A stretch of 64,000 nt of DNA from LMUY01 sp965199095. GTDB lineage: Bacteria; Pseudomonadota; Alphaproteobacteria; Acetobacterales; Acetobacteraceae. Both the position numbers and the translations under genes were made by a program. Positions 1 through 10,940 of the stretch are shown piece after piece. The stretch lies in contig CBDAQM010000007.1 of the NCBI GenBank assembly GCA_965199095.1, positions 558,001 to 622,000 of the forward strand, read 5' to 3'. The notes beneath the pieces were generated by a model, which did not search any database, had not been told where the DNA came from, and saw only the letters and a list, made by a program, of their open reading frames with translations. The first letter of the stretch is position 1. Every line of letters starts with the position of its first letter.

Positions 1-698
1 AGTGCCGGGAACGCATAGGGGTTGGCCGGCTTTTCGACGGTTCCCAGCGCCTCGCTGGAGAAGCCGCGGTCGCGCAGCCCCTCTTTGATCGCGGGGCCGG
101 TCACGGCGTCCGCCTGGTTCAGCGCGGCGATGCGCGCATATAGGTCGGCATCGGGCGCGGCGAAGCTGGGCGGCGCCCAGGCCGCGATGGTCGCCGGGCC
201 CTGCATCAGCAGCGGCGTCGTCGTCCCGATGGCCAAGGCGGCCTCTGGCCCGACCGGCTTCGGCATCGCCAGGACGGCGCGGTTCAGCCAGCCGCTGGTC
301 ATGCGGTGGTCGGCGCCGCTCTCCATGCAATCCTGCGCCTCGAAATGGCTGCGGCTGCGATAGTGCCCGGCCACCGCGTGCACCGGCAGCAACTCCCCCG
401 CCCGATACATCGCCGCCATCGCCGGCATGGCCGGATGCAGGCCGAAAAATCCGCCGAGATCGGCAAGCCCGCCCTCCGCACCCGGGCCCGGCGGCACCAG
501 GGCGGCGCGCAACGCCGCCAGGTTGGGGTCGCCGTAGGGCACCACGGCCGCCATCCCGTCCAGCGCGCCCCGCATGATGACCACGACGAAGCGCGCATCG
601 GTCGGCGCCGCCGCCAACGCGAGCGAGGCGCGGCCCATGGTGAACGCAGCGCCCAGGCCGAGCAGGGCGGACCGCCGGGTGATGAAGGAGGGATGCAT
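1..698 (-). CDS. DUF1501 family secreted protein, partial (C-terminus outside window)
   Basis: The first 232 codons of a gene that runs off the left edge. The start ATG at 698 overlaps the TGA of the upstream DUF1800 gene by one base, so the two are translationally coupled. The N-terminus has a twin-arginine-like leader (TRRSALLGLGAAF, then a hydrophobic stretch ending in ALAA). This is followed by the RFVVVIMRGALDGM-type segment that marks DUF1501. DUF1501 and DUF1800 proteins usually occur as neighbours and are predicted to be exported; their biochemical role is not established. Pairing and leader are seen directly; export is inferred. Confidence 0.85.
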   Translation of the reverse strand, partial: MHPSFITRRSALLGLGAAFTMGRASLALAAAPTDARFVVVIMRGALDGMAAVVPYGDPNLAALRAALVPPGPGAEGGLADLGGFFGLHPAMPAMAAMYRAGELLPVHAVAGHYRSRSHFEAQDCMESGADHRMTSGWLNRAVLAMPKPVGPEAALAIGTTTPLLMQGPATIAAWAPPSFAAPDADLYARIAALNQADAVTGPAIKEGLRDRGFSSEALGTVEKPANPYAFPA

Positions 699-1987
699 CA
701 GCGCCTCTGGAATTCGGGTGACGTGAACAGCAGGGTGAGTCCGTCGCGGCGCGAGCCGGCGCGCTGGATCGCAGTCCCCGTGGCATCGCCCAGCAAGGGG
801 CCGAGGCTGGCCTGCGCCACGGAAGCAGGGTCGAGCGTCGCGACCCGGCCGGACACGCCATAGGCCCAATCCACCCGGCGCATCATCGCCTCCGGCCCGG
901 CCCAGTCGACCGCACGGTCTGGCCAGCCGATCGGAAACGCAGCCCCGAACAGCGGTTGCCCCAGCCCACGCATGATCGCCGCGGCGTCCGGCCGATGGTC
1001 CGGCGGCAGGTCCATCGCCCGCATCACGGCCAACACGTACTCTTGCGGCGTGCGCAGCTTGGTGAGCGGCTGCCAGGCCTCGCTCAGCCCGACCAGCGCC
1101 AGCGCCGCCTGCCCGAGATCGCCGCCGGTGTCGTGCAGCACGGCTGCGACCTTGTGGACTGCCGTGGGTGGCGGCGTGTCTGCGACGAAATGCTGCACCA
1201 GCTTGGCGGCCAGATGGCGGTAGGTGGCCGGATGGGTCGCGAGGAAGGCGAGCGCGGCCACGCCCCCCTCCTCGCCCGGCGGGAACGAGCGGCCGAGCAC
1301 GGTCTGCTCGCCAGGTTCGTGGACCATCGGGCGGAAGCGGAACCCCGCCGGCTCCTGCTCGCCATTGGCCACCGACCAGCCGGTGATCACGCGGGCGAAG
1401 CTGGTGACGTCCGCCTGGGTGTAGCCGGAGGCCGGGCTGACGGTGTGCAGCTCCATGCACTCGCGGGCCAGGTTCTCGTTCAACCCTTTGCCGCTGCGCA
1501 GGCCGACGGTGCTGTTGGGGCCGACCGACCCGGCGTTGTCGAGGTAGAGCAGCATGGCGGGATGGCGCATCACCGCCAGCAGCATGTCGCCGAACCGCCC
1601 GGTGACGTTGGGGCGGATGGCGGTGCGGATGAAATCCCCGCCGAAGGCAGCCGTCTGGCCGTTGCGTTGGCTGACGGTGAAATGGTTGGCCCAGAACCAC
1701 ACCAGACGCTCCCGGAACGGCATCTCCGTCGCCAGGGCGTTGGACACAAGGGCGTCGACCTCGGCTTTGAACAAGGTGCCCACAGCGCGCGGCTGGCCTG
1801 GAGCCGGCTTGTCCTCCCGGTCCTGACGGATGGCGGCAAACCCGTCCGCGACCGACGAGCCGGGCGGACCCGGATCCGGCGCAGCAAGCTGGCTGCGGAG
1901 CCACTGGTTGGCATCGCTGGGCGGGGTCTCCTGCCCTCGGCGGCCGAGGCCGAAGCGGATCAAGGCTTGGGCGACTTGACTATCCAT
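698..1987 (-). CDS. DUF1800 domain-containing protein
   Basis: A 429-residue protein of the DUF1800 family, with the family's RFGLG opening near residue 11 and the LVWFWANHFTVS and LARECMELHTV blocks. Family function is unknown; members almost always sit beside DUF1501 genes, as here. No signal peptide is evident. The ATG at 1987 is preceded by AAGG at about 7 nt. The 3' end overlaps the DUF1501 start, so this is the first gene of a two-gene operon. Confidence 0.88.
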   Translation of the reverse strand: MDSQVAQALIRFGLGRRGQETPPSDANQWLRSQLAAPDPGPPGSSVADGFAAIRQDREDKPAPGQPRAVGTLFKAEVDALVSNALATEMPFRERLVWFWANHFTVSQRNGQTAAFGGDFIRTAIRPNVTGRFGDMLLAVMRHPAMLLYLDNAGSVGPNSTVGLRSGKGLNENLARECMELHTVSPASGYTQADVTSFARVITGWSVANGEQEPAGFRFRPMVHEPGEQTVLGRSFPPGEEGGVAALAFLATHPATYRHLAAKLVQHFVADTPPPTAVHKVAAVLHDTGGDLGQAALALVGLSEAWQPLTKLRTPQEYVLAVMRAMDLPPDHRPDAAAIMRGLGQPLFGAAFPIGWPDRAVDWAGPEAMMRRVDWAYGVSGRVATLDPASVAQASLGPLLGDATGTAIQRAGSRRDGLTLLFTSPEFQRR

Positions 1988-2200
1988 CTCGCCACCTTAC
2001 CGTCCCTGAGGTAACATAGGTGTAACCAAGGGTAATCCGCACCGTTTCTGAGACGCGGCCCGCAGGCGTGGACCTGCGGCTTGCAAAATCGCACAGCCTG
2101 GCGCATCTGCACGCATCATTGACCCGGCATTGGCCGGAGCGTGGCAGGCTGCCCGGACAAAGGGTCTGGTGCCGCCCGTCATTGCATGGAGGATACCCCG

Positions 2201-4285
<2,085 letters not shown>

Positions 4286-4392
4286 GGCAGCGTCGGCAAA
4301 TTAGTGCGTCGGCACGCCGGCAAGGCTGCCGCTCGACAAAGGCTAAGGGCGTCTCCGAGTCTCCGACAGACACTTGCTCAGCGTGACCTGCC

Positions 4393-4418
4393 AAACCCTC
4401 TTCTCTGGGAGAGGGTTT
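4393..4418. repeat. Hairpin repeat, family A, short copy (downstream of fusA)
   Basis: An 8-bp perfect inverted repeat AAACCCTC / GAGGGTTT around a 10-nt loop that itself partly pairs, about 110 bp after the EF-G stop. It has no T-run, so it is not a classical Rho-independent terminator. It belongs to the CCCTCTCCC/GGGAGAGGG repeat family found at four other places in the window. The rest of 4286-4552 shows nothing recognisable. Confidence 0.6.
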
Positions 4419-4552
4419 GATCAGGCGCCGAGTGCACGATCTGTGAGGCCGATCTTTGTACTGGCGCTCTCCCGTTCGTACAATACGACAGGCCGTTGAT
4501 CGCGATCCATTTCCGTAGCGAACGTGGATCGCGGCCGACGACTATATTTGTG

Positions 4553-5332
4553 CTAGTTATTGGCTCCGGCCTGCAGGCTGAACGGTGTCAAGCACAGGTC
4601 AAACTTACTTGGATCATTCGGGCGGTCCAAAGGCCCCGGGATCGGGTCGGTCTGGAGGGACCCTGTTACGCCGAGATCGGTGCGGAGCAACGCCAGTTCA
4701 AAGACGTCGGGCACCGGGACACCGCCGATCAAAACCATATCCCTGTAGTTGTTGGCGTGCAGATGCACCGTTGCATGATGCTTGGTGAGTACCTGGAGAG
4801 CCGCACAGGCCCGCTCGTAGAATCCTCGATCCGCAAGTTGGCTGAAATCATGGAACTCACAGACAATTACCGGGAAGGATTGGAGCAGATCGGCCGGCAA
4901 CGACAAGAGTAAGTCGTATTCGGCACCTTCGACGTCGAATTTGAGTAACGGGCTCACCGCGCCCATGCCACGAACCACCTGGTTCATGTCGGTCAGAGAG
5001 AGCAGCCGCCCTTTGCTTTCCACACCCCAGCCACGTGGTTCGAACAGGCAGTTATCATGATGTTTTGGCGGATGCGCCAACGTGTGGTCGAATTGCAAAA
5101 CGGGTCGGCCGAAGTCAGCGAACTCATGATCGAAGCTCACGTCATCACCAACTCCTATGGATATTACCGCGTCACAGGCTGCTGCTGCGTCGGGCAGCAC
5201 GTAGCCGCCATCGTTTGGACCGCCAACACGAATTTTCCCGCCTTGGAATGCACGCGGGCGGAGATAACCCAACACAGACAAGATGTCGGCAGGGCGGATC
5301 GGCAGTAACGGAGTTGGGCTCAGGAATGACAT
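4553..5332 (-). CDS. FkbM-family methyltransferase-like protein
   Basis: A 259-residue protein with an FkbM-like arrangement: the SAM-binding loop region AVISIGVGDDVSFDHEFA near residue 55, and LLKFDVEGAEYDLLLSLP near 130, the typical FkbM D-V-E-G-A motif. These enzymes usually O-methylate sugars or polyketides. The neighbouring, divergently transcribed glycosyltransferase suggests a surface-glycan role, which is inference. The ATG at 5332 has AGGTAAG about 5 nt upstream. Base composition is less GC-rich than the flanking housekeeping genes, as is common in surface-polysaccharide loci. Confidence 0.78.
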   Translation of the reverse strand: MSFLSPTPLLPIRPADILSVLGYLRPRAFQGGKIRVGGPNDGGYVLPDAAAACDAVISIGVGDDVSFDHEFADFGRPVLQFDHTLAHPPKHHDNCLFEPRGWGVESKGRLLSLTDMNQVVRGMGAVSPLLKFDVEGAEYDLLLSLPADLLQSFPVIVCEFHDFSQLADRGFYERACAALQVLTKHHATVHLHANNYRDMVLIGGVPVPDVFELALLRTDLGVTGSLQTDPIPGPLDRPNDPSKFDLCLTPFSLQAGANN

Positions 5333-5471
5333 TCACTTACCTGCCTATAACAACCTCGCCAGGCTAATCCGATGAAGTTGAGGAAATGTTAGTCACTGAT
5401 CGATAATTTGCTGCTTAACAGGTTGGCAAGGTCTGCAAGCCAAAGTCGCTGATGTCGGAGGGGACGTGGCA

Positions 5472-7142
5472 ATGCAGATGCGAGTTATCAATCTTGACCG
5501 AAGCCGGGACCGGATGGACAGCTTTCGCGCGCGCAATCCCGCTCGCAATGATATCGCACGATTCCCAGCGATCGACGGATTGCGTGCCGATCGAGCGCGG
5601 CTGATCGCCAGTGAGGTGCTAGCGCCGGATCTCGATTACACGGGTGGCGCTCTTGGATGCGCGCTGTCTCACCTCGTGCAGTGGCGCGATGTTATCCAGA
5701 GCGATGTCGCGCTTACCGTGATTGAAGACGACGCGGTCCTGGCAGCGAATTTCGTCGAGGAGGCAACGCGGCTGATCGATTTGCTCCCGGACGATTGGGA
5801 ATACGTCGCGTGGGGCTACAATCTCGACGCGGCCGTCACATTCGACCTGCTTCCCGGTTTTACGCCCTGCCAGGCCACCTTCAACCAGGAGACATCGCGC
5901 CGCCGTTCGCAGTACTTCTCAGTTGAAACGGTCGATAGTCGGCTGTTTCGGCTTCACGATGCGTTTGGCACAGTCTGCTACTCAATCTCGCCGCGTGGGG
6001 CGCGTCGTCTACTCGATTTCTGCATGCCGCTGCGCCCTATGGTGGTGCAGCATCCGAGTCTGCCGTACCCGCTGCCCAATACCGGGATCGACAGCATGAT
6101 CGCAAAAGCGTGGCCATCGATGGCTGCATACGTGGCGGTGCCGCCGCTCGTGATCACCGACAACGAGCAGTCGATCAGCACCGTTCAAGTTCAGCGCGCT
6201 CCGGAAGCGACCGTCATCGCGGAGATGCTCAAGATGGACGGGAGCCGGGCCGCTCCCGTCTCGCTAAAGCTGTCAAAGCCAGCAACGGCACCCTTCTTGT
6301 ATCCGCTGTCTTCCCGCATCCCGCGCATACTCCATTATGTGTTTGGCATGGCGCCCGATTTTGGCGGCAAGCCGTGGGGCCTGGTGCACCACGCGTGCCT
6401 GTCCAGCGCGATCGAGAAGATCAGGCCGGATGAGGTGTTTTTTCATTATGCGTACGAGCCGAGCGGCCCTTGGTGGGAGCTCAGCCGCAGCCTGGTCACG
6501 CTGAAGCAGATGGCGGCGCCAACAGAGATCTACGGCAATCCGCTCCGGCACGTCGCGCATCGCGCAGGTGTGACGCGGTTGCGGGTGCTGCTTGAACATG
6601 GCGGCATCTACTTGGATGCGGATGTCTTGGTTCACCGCGCGTTCGATGACCTCATGCACCATCCGGCGGTGATGGGGATCGAGGGCAAAGACCAGGTGCA
6701 AGGACTGGCAGACGCCGTGATCCTGGCCGAGCGGGGCGCTCCCTTCATCCGCACATGGCTGGAGAGTTACAGAAGCTTCCGAAGCAAAGGACGCGATGAG
6801 TATTGGGCCGAGCATGCGGTCTGGATGCCCGCCCGTATCGCGAAGGAGCGGCCAAGCGATGTTCACATCCTGCCGCATACAGCCTTTTTCTGGCCGTTGT
6901 GGACGCCGGACCATTTGACCTGGATGTACGAGAGCACCGTCCCCGTGGAAACCAAACCATACGCAAATCATCTATGGGAGGCCGTGGCCTGGTCGCACTT
7001 CAAGGATCTCACCCCAGGGCGCGTGCGCCAGAAAGCGTCAAATTTTCATAGTTGGCTCCTGCCCTATATCGCCGACTTGCCGGACGACTACGGCTTGCAA
7101 GGCGCTGCGCTCCCGCTTCCGGCAGAGTTTATCGCCGCCTGA
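5472..7142 (+). CDS. Two-domain glycosyltransferase (GT25-like + DXD sugar transferase)
   Basis: About 556 residues in two parts. Residues 1 to about 230 resemble GT25 LPS glycosyltransferases: MRVINLDRSRDRMDSF start, GALGCALSH, and VIEDDAVL with the acidic pair. Residues from about 275 onward resemble the Gly_transf_sug/GT32 group: IPRILHYVFG, then LLEHGGIYLDADVLV with the DXD metal motif. A single chain thus appears to carry two transferase sites, probably for successive sugars of a surface glycan. ATG at 5472 is preferred over GTG at 5466, because the GGAGGGG block then lies about 7 nt away. It is divergent from the FkbM gene and convergent with the ancestral tRNA-Leu side of the insertion. 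Confidence 0.82.
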   Translation: MQMRVINLDRSRDRMDSFRARNPARNDIARFPAIDGLRADRARLIASEVLAPDLDYTGGALGCALSHLVQWRDVIQSDVALTVIEDDAVLAANFVEEATRLIDLLPDDWEYVAWGYNLDAAVTFDLLPGFTPCQATFNQETSRRRSQYFSVETVDSRLFRLHDAFGTVCYSISPRGARRLLDFCMPLRPMVVQHPSLPYPLPNTGIDSMIAKAWPSMAAYVAVPPLVITDNEQSISTVQVQRAPEATVIAEMLKMDGSRAAPVSLKLSKPATAPFLYPLSSRIPRILHYVFGMAPDFGGKPWGLVHHACLSSAIEKIRPDEVFFHYAYEPSGPWWELSRSLVTLKQMAAPTEIYGNPLRHVAHRAGVTRLRVLLEHGGIYLDADVLVHRAFDDLMHHPAVMGIEGKDQVQGLADAVILAERGAPFIRTWLESYRSFRSKGRDEYWAEHAVWMPARIAKERPSDVHILPHTAFFWPLWTPDHLTWMYESTVPVETKPYANHLWEAVAWSHFKDLTPGRVRQKASNFHSWLLPYIADLPDDYGLQGAALPLPAEFIAA

Positions 7143-7322
7143 TGAACCTGGAGGGCGTTTGAGAACCCGGACGCATCGAGTCATGGCAGTCCGGACAATA
7201 TGACGACAGGCGCGGGGCGACTCGTGTTCTGCTCGGCTCCCAGCGTCGCTTGGCAAGCCCAATATGCTGGGCAAGATCCAGTTTGCTTGCGCCGGATGGC
7301 GACATGGAGGGGTTCACAATCA

Positions 7323-7376
7323 TGCCCGCCGCCGGACTCGAACCGGCACGCCTGTTACGGCCGCGGATTTTAAGTC
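7323..7376. repeat. attL: displaced 3' part of tRNA-Leu
   Basis: 54 bp matching 23863-23914 (3' end through anticodon loop of tRNA-Leu on the minus strand). The only difference is a two-base insertion in the variable arm. Upstream of the match the tRNA sequence is lost, so this copy is not a functional tRNA. It marks the left crossover of the element, 138 bp before the integrase start. Confidence 0.9.
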
Positions 7377-7505
7377 ATGCCTCAAGGGTCGCCACGGCCT
7401 GCCAGGCATCGCCATGGGCAACACTAACCCTCTGTGATCGTTGCCTTGTGCGAGAGGGCATGCGACACACGACGCCATGGAGCGCCCTTACCTAGCCATT
7501 CTAAA

Positions 7506-7524
7506 GAGTCCGCGGTGAGTCCGC
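7506..7524 (+). repeat. 19-bp terminal repeat, left copy (candidate integrase arm site)
   Basis: GAGTCCGCGGTGAGTCCGC, identical and in the same orientation to 23779-23797. It contains two GAGTCCGC units 11 bp apart, as expected of paired arm-type sites of tyrosine recombinases. It overlaps the proposed integrase GTG start, so integrase binding could repress its own gene. Function is inferred. Confidence 0.6.
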
Positions 7525-8822
7525 GGCAAGCCTCTAGGGTCAAGTTCTCCGACGCCACGGTGGCAGCTTTGACCTGCCCTGAAGGGAAGAAGGACAGGAT
7601 CGTGTTCGATGCGACGGAGCCCGGCTTTGGCGTTCGGGTGACCGCTGACGGCAAGCGAGTGTTCCTGTTTCAGTACCGGGCAGGCAAGGCCGTGCGCCGG
7701 CATCGGATCGGCGTCTGGGGCCAAGGCGGCCTAACCACGACGAAGGCCCGGAAGGAAGCCGAGCGCCTGCGGGGGCGAGTGCACACGGGTCAGGACCCGG
7801 TTGCCGACAAGCGGGCACAGAGGCTCGCCGAGGCCGCCGCGGAGACAGCAGCCCTATCGCAGGCGGCGGCCGACGCGTTCACGTTCTCCCGCCTGGTGAC
7901 AGCCTGGGAGACGAAGGGCTTGGCAGGGCGGCGGCCATCCTACATCGGCGATGCTACAGCCCGCCTCCGCAACTACCTTGAGAGCTGGGCCGATCGGCCG
8001 GCCGCGAGCATCACTCGGGCGGAGGCGATCCGCGCCATCGACAAGATCGAGGCCGAGCGGGGCACGATCTCTGCCCGCCGTTCGATGGCCTATGCCCGTG
8101 CCTGCTATGGTTGGGCCATTAAGCGCGACCTTTTGGAGGCGAACCCCTTCAAGGGCATTGCCCCACCCGGCCGGGAGAACCCGCGCGAGCGTGTCCTGAC
8201 TGATGAGGAAGTCAGGGCCATCTGGCGGGCCTCCGCTTCCCTCGACCCGATCCCCAGCGCCTTCGTGCGCCTGCTGCTGCTAACTCTCCAGCGGGTGAAC
8301 GAGGTAGCGGGGATGCGGTGGGACGAACTGGCGGACGATCGCTCCACGTGGACCATACCAGCCAGCCGGGCCAAGAACGGGAAGACTCACCTGGTGCATT
8401 TGGCACCCGTCGCCCGCGACATAATGGCCGGACTGCCTCGGATCGAGGGCAACCCTTTGGTGTTCAGCGGGCGGCGAGGTGGCGGCCTGGCGGGCTTTTC
8501 CCATCGAAAAACAGCCCTGGAGGCAGCGATTCACAAGGAGCGGCTTGAGGCGGGTGTGCAGCCGCTCAAGCTCCCCGACTGGCGCTTCCACGATTTCCGC
8601 CGGACCGGCGTGACCATGCTGGCGAACATGGGGGTGGCGCCGCACGTGGCCGACAAGCTGCTCAACCACGTCACTGGGACTATCAGCGGGACGGCGGCAG
8701 TCTACCAGCGTGCGGAGTTCCTGGCCGAGCGCAAGGCGGCCCTGGAGGCCTGGGCGGCGCACGTCACCGGTATGGACGATGCAGCCGACAACCCTGGAAA
8801 TGTGATTCACGCCCCCAGGTAG
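7515..8822 (+). CDS. int: Tyrosine-type site-specific integrase
   Basis: 435 residues from GTG at 7515. An N-terminal DUF4102-type arm-binding domain (residues 5-95, FDATEPGFGVRVTADG) is followed by the SAM-like core-binding domain (about 120-220). The catalytic domain has R260 (LQRVNEVAG), K290, H359-x-x-R362 (HDFRRTG), H385 (LNHVTG) and Tyr397 (AVYQRAEF). All catalytic residues are present. It catalyses integration and excision, here at the 3' end of tRNA-Leu. No strong ribosome binding site is visible and no in-frame ATG suits the family start, so the start is uncertain; the frame stays open upstream to about 7434. It lies beside the tRNA fragment, not the intact tRNA, and reads into the element. 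Confidence 0.95.
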   Translation: MSPRQASRVKFSDATVAALTCPEGKKDRIVFDATEPGFGVRVTADGKRVFLFQYRAGKAVRRHRIGVWGQGGLTTTKARKEAERLRGRVHTGQDPVADKRAQRLAEAAAETAALSQAAADAFTFSRLVTAWETKGLAGRRPSYIGDATARLRNYLESWADRPAASITRAEAIRAIDKIEAERGTISARRSMAYARACYGWAIKRDLLEANPFKGIAPPGRENPRERVLTDEEVRAIWRASASLDPIPSAFVRLLLLTLQRVNEVAGMRWDELADDRSTWTIPASRAKNGKTHLVHLAPVARDIMAGLPRIEGNPLVFSGRRGGGLAGFSHRKTALEAAIHKERLEAGVQPLKLPDWRFHDFRRTGVTMLANMGVAPHVADKLLNHVTGTISGTAAVYQRAEFLAERKAALEAWAAHVTGMDDAADNPGNVIHAPR

Positions 8823-8992
8823 TGCGTTACCCGAACAGGCCCGCCAACCTTGAAAATGTGATTCACAGGTAGGGAAGATGTATTGCTGAAAGGTGGAGTA
8901 ACGGGGGGACGAGAACCGACGCGCTGAAATGTTGACAGCAAGAAGCAATGGCGAACTGCCGCGGCCGGCCAGCCAAGCATGAAGTGTTGACA
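8790..8992 (+). repeat. Two pairs of spaced direct repeats after the integrase
   Basis: AACC(C/T)TG(G/A)AAATGTGATTCAC occurs at 8790-8810 and 8846-8866 (19 of 21 identical, 56 bp apart). GAA(A/G)TGTTGACA occurs at 8926-8937 and 8981-8992 (11 of 12, 55 bp apart). The first copy lies in the last codons of the integrase; the others fill the 280-bp gap before the AlpA-like gene. The similar spacing suggests phased binding sites for an excisionase or regulator. No clear -35/-10 pair was found, although both copies of the second motif contain TTGACA. Confidence 0.5.
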
Positions 8993-9102
8993 AGCCCGTC
9001 CCAGATTATTTGGCCGTCCACGCATTTTCTGCGTGCGATCTGCCAAGGAAAGGCAGACCTTTATTGCAGGCCCCCAGCGGGTGCACGCAATGGAGACGAT
9101 CG

Positions 9103-9345
9103 GTGGAGACGAACACCTACATGACGGAAGGCGACTTCTGCGATCGCTACCTGGTCAGCCCCAGGACGGCGCAGCGGTGGCGGCACACCGGCGATGGTCC
9201 GAAGTGGTGCCGGTTCGGGCCGCGTCGGGTGGCCTATCGGTTGGCGGACTGCGAGGCATGGGCTGCGGACCGGACCCTGCGGCATAGGGCGGAGGAGCTG
9301 GCGAGGGGGTTGCCAGGGCTGCATCCGGATCCCGTTCCCCAGTGA
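9103..9345 (+). CDS. AlpA/excisionase-like helix-turn-helix protein, copy 1
   Basis: 80 residues with a MerR/AlpA-type helix-turn-helix near residues 9-45: the SPRTAQRWRHTGDGPKW block followed by RRVAYRLADCEAWAADR. Such proteins control integrase expression or act as excision factors in P4-like elements. GTG at 9103 has GGAG 8 nt upstream; ATG at 9121 is the alternative. It is clearly paralogous to 15086-15304, with SPRTAQRWR, YRL-DCEAWAA-RT and the distal AEL all shared. Placed between integrase and cargo. Confidence 0.8.
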   Translation: METNTYMTEGDFCDRYLVSPRTAQRWRHTGDGPKWCRFGPRRVAYRLADCEAWAADRTLRHRAEELARGLPGLHPDPVPQ

Positions 9346-9477
9346 CAATGCTGACACAAAGGGCGCCGGAGCGAACGCAGTCCCCCTCGCTTGTCTCTCC
9401 CCACATCCGCCGCCCGCTTTACCGTATCGGAAAGAGTCCCTAAGCCATAATGCTGACTAGTTGAGAGGAGTCCCAGA

Positions 9478-10386
9478 ATGCCTTGGCGACCTGCTCATGA
9501 GTCACACGCGATCGAGCGCATGAGCGTAACGCTTCAGTTTGCAGAGCCGATCTCACCGCGGCCGTGGCAGGAACTCATCGCCGCCGCAACTCTGGCAATG
9601 CCCACGCGAGGCTTCAATGTGACCGTTGAAGAGGCCGAGGTGTCACTCCCCGCCATGTTCGGCGTTCCTCAGGCAGGTGGCCCTGGAGTGCCGCAACAGA
9701 TGTTTGTCGGGTTCAATGGGGCGCTCCCTCCAGGCATGCGGGCGTCACAAAGTCCTCCTAGCCGCACGTTCCAGAAGCTTGACGGTGCTGACGTGGTTGA
9801 ACTTGTGTCGATACGAAGAGCGCATTTTGTCTACATGACACCTCATTATAGTAGTTGGTCACAATTAAAGCTTCGACTTGCAGAAGTCCTTGGCGCTGAA
9901 CTTGTTCAAACGTTGCGGCTGAACATGCTTGGGGTTGTAAAGTTGGAATACTGGGATCGCTTCATTTATGAAGGTGATCCTGCCGTGGGTATGTATGCTG
10001 AGCTGTTCCGAGCGGGCTCTGTCCATGTTGCGGGTTTCGCTAAGTCACGAAAGGAACTCTGGCATTCGCACGTCGGATACTTTTTGCCTGCAGATCGTGC
10101 CGCAACCCGCCTCGTGAACGTCAATGTTGACCTTCTTGACTTAGCTGAACCTACTCCCGTGGACGCCCCGCCAGTGCCGGCTTCCCCGCGACGGTCGGCC
10201 GGTATTTATTCGCTCGTTCAGGATACCTATATACCCACGGCTGGTGCGGCATCGCCGGGAGACTGGCCTCAGACGGTGGCTGCCCTGGACGGTATGCATG
10301 ACATGAGTAAGCTGGTCATGCAGGATGTGATCACCGACGATATGGCACAACGCATTTCTTTGAACGAGACGAAGGTGGAACCGTGA
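9478..10386 (+). CDS. TIGR04255-family protein, gene 1 of cargo cassette
   Basis: 302 residues. The sequence fits TIGR04255, a sporadically distributed family of unknown function: an early HAIERMSVTLQF strand, a central LGVVKLEYWDRF segment, and VNVNVDLLDL near residue 215. No membrane segment or catalytic motif is evident. ATG at 9478 has GAGGAG at 7 nt. Its last four bases overlap the GTG of the next gene. The gene and its two partners are less GC-rich than the replication genes of the element, with codons such as TAT, AAT and TTA that are rare elsewhere, so they look separately acquired. Family assignment is by recognition, not a search. Confidence 0.65.
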   Translation: MPWRPAHESHAIERMSVTLQFAEPISPRPWQELIAAATLAMPTRGFNVTVEEAEVSLPAMFGVPQAGGPGVPQQMFVGFNGALPPGMRASQSPPSRTFQKLDGADVVELVSIRRAHFVYMTPHYSSWSQLKLRLAEVLGAELVQTLRLNMLGVVKLEYWDRFIYEGDPAVGMYAELFRAGSVHVAGFAKSRKELWHSHVGYFLPADRAATRLVNVNVDLLDLAEPTPVDAPPVPASPRRSAGIYSLVQDTYIPTAGAASPGDWPQTVAALDGMHDMSKLVMQDVITDDMAQRISLNETKVEP

Positions 10387-10940
10387 CGAGCGTTGCAACA
10401 ACATTGGGAGCTTACAGCCTGGCGGTGTTCCTCGGGTCGGCCGTGCTCGCGGCTCCCAACACCTGGGGTGAGTCGCAGCCGGATCACCACGTTCCTGTCG
10501 CTACCGGCACCTTTGCGGGCTCCGGGGGGTGGGACTTCCTATGGGCTGGCACACCTGCTCCAGCCACGTCCGTGGCCGATGCTGTACAGCATATAGAGGC
10601 AGAGCCGACAGAGACCGCCCTGGCGCTAGAGGCAGAGATCCAGGCCTACCGCGAACTGCGGGATGGATGGGATGGCGAGAGGGCCGCAGCGCCACTCGCC
10701 GCTTCTGTCAATGAAGCGGCTTTGTTTGCGCGACGCTCGTCGGGCTTGCGTGAGACGATCGAGCCGAGCCTTCACGTGGATGGCTCGGTCATCTTGGAGT
10801 GGGGCGACGGGATCGCGGGGTCACTCCGTTTCCGCGGAGACAGGACAATCGTCTATGCGACCGCTCGGGACGGTCATGGGGTCGAGCCGTTTGACGGGAA
10901 GGTCATTCCCCCACGCATCGTCGGCTTGTTCAAAGTCTGA
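10383..10940 (+). CDS. Cargo cassette gene 2: secreted or membrane-anchored protein of unknown function
   Basis: 185 residues. A hydrophobic N-terminal segment (about 8-25, LGAYSLAVFLGSAVLAAP) may be a signal peptide or membrane anchor, although it lacks a basic n-region. The C-terminal domain (about 70-185) contains YRELRDGWDGE and DGSVILEWGDG, a pattern I associate with small partners of TIGR04255 genes. GTG start overlaps the upstream TGA (GTGA); the stop abuts the next ATG without a gap. Function unknown; it should act with its two neighbours. Confidence 0.6.
   Translation: MTSVATTLGAYSLAVFLGSAVLAAPNTWGESQPDHHVPVATGTFAGSGGWDFLWAGTPAPATSVADAVQHIEAEPTETALALEAEIQAYRELRDGWDGERAAAPLAASVNEAALFARRSSGLRETIEPSLHVDGSVILEWGDGIAGSLRFRGDRTIVYATARDGHGVEPFDGKVIPPRIVGLFKV

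Noticed and set aside
7323..7376. A second tRNA-Leu gene
   Set aside because: Only the 3' part matches; the 5' acceptor strand and D-arm are missing, so it is an attachment-site fragment.
8926..8992. Sigma-70 promoters from the two TTGACA boxes
   Set aside because: No acceptable -10 hexamer at 16-18 bp from either box; recorded only as direct repeats.
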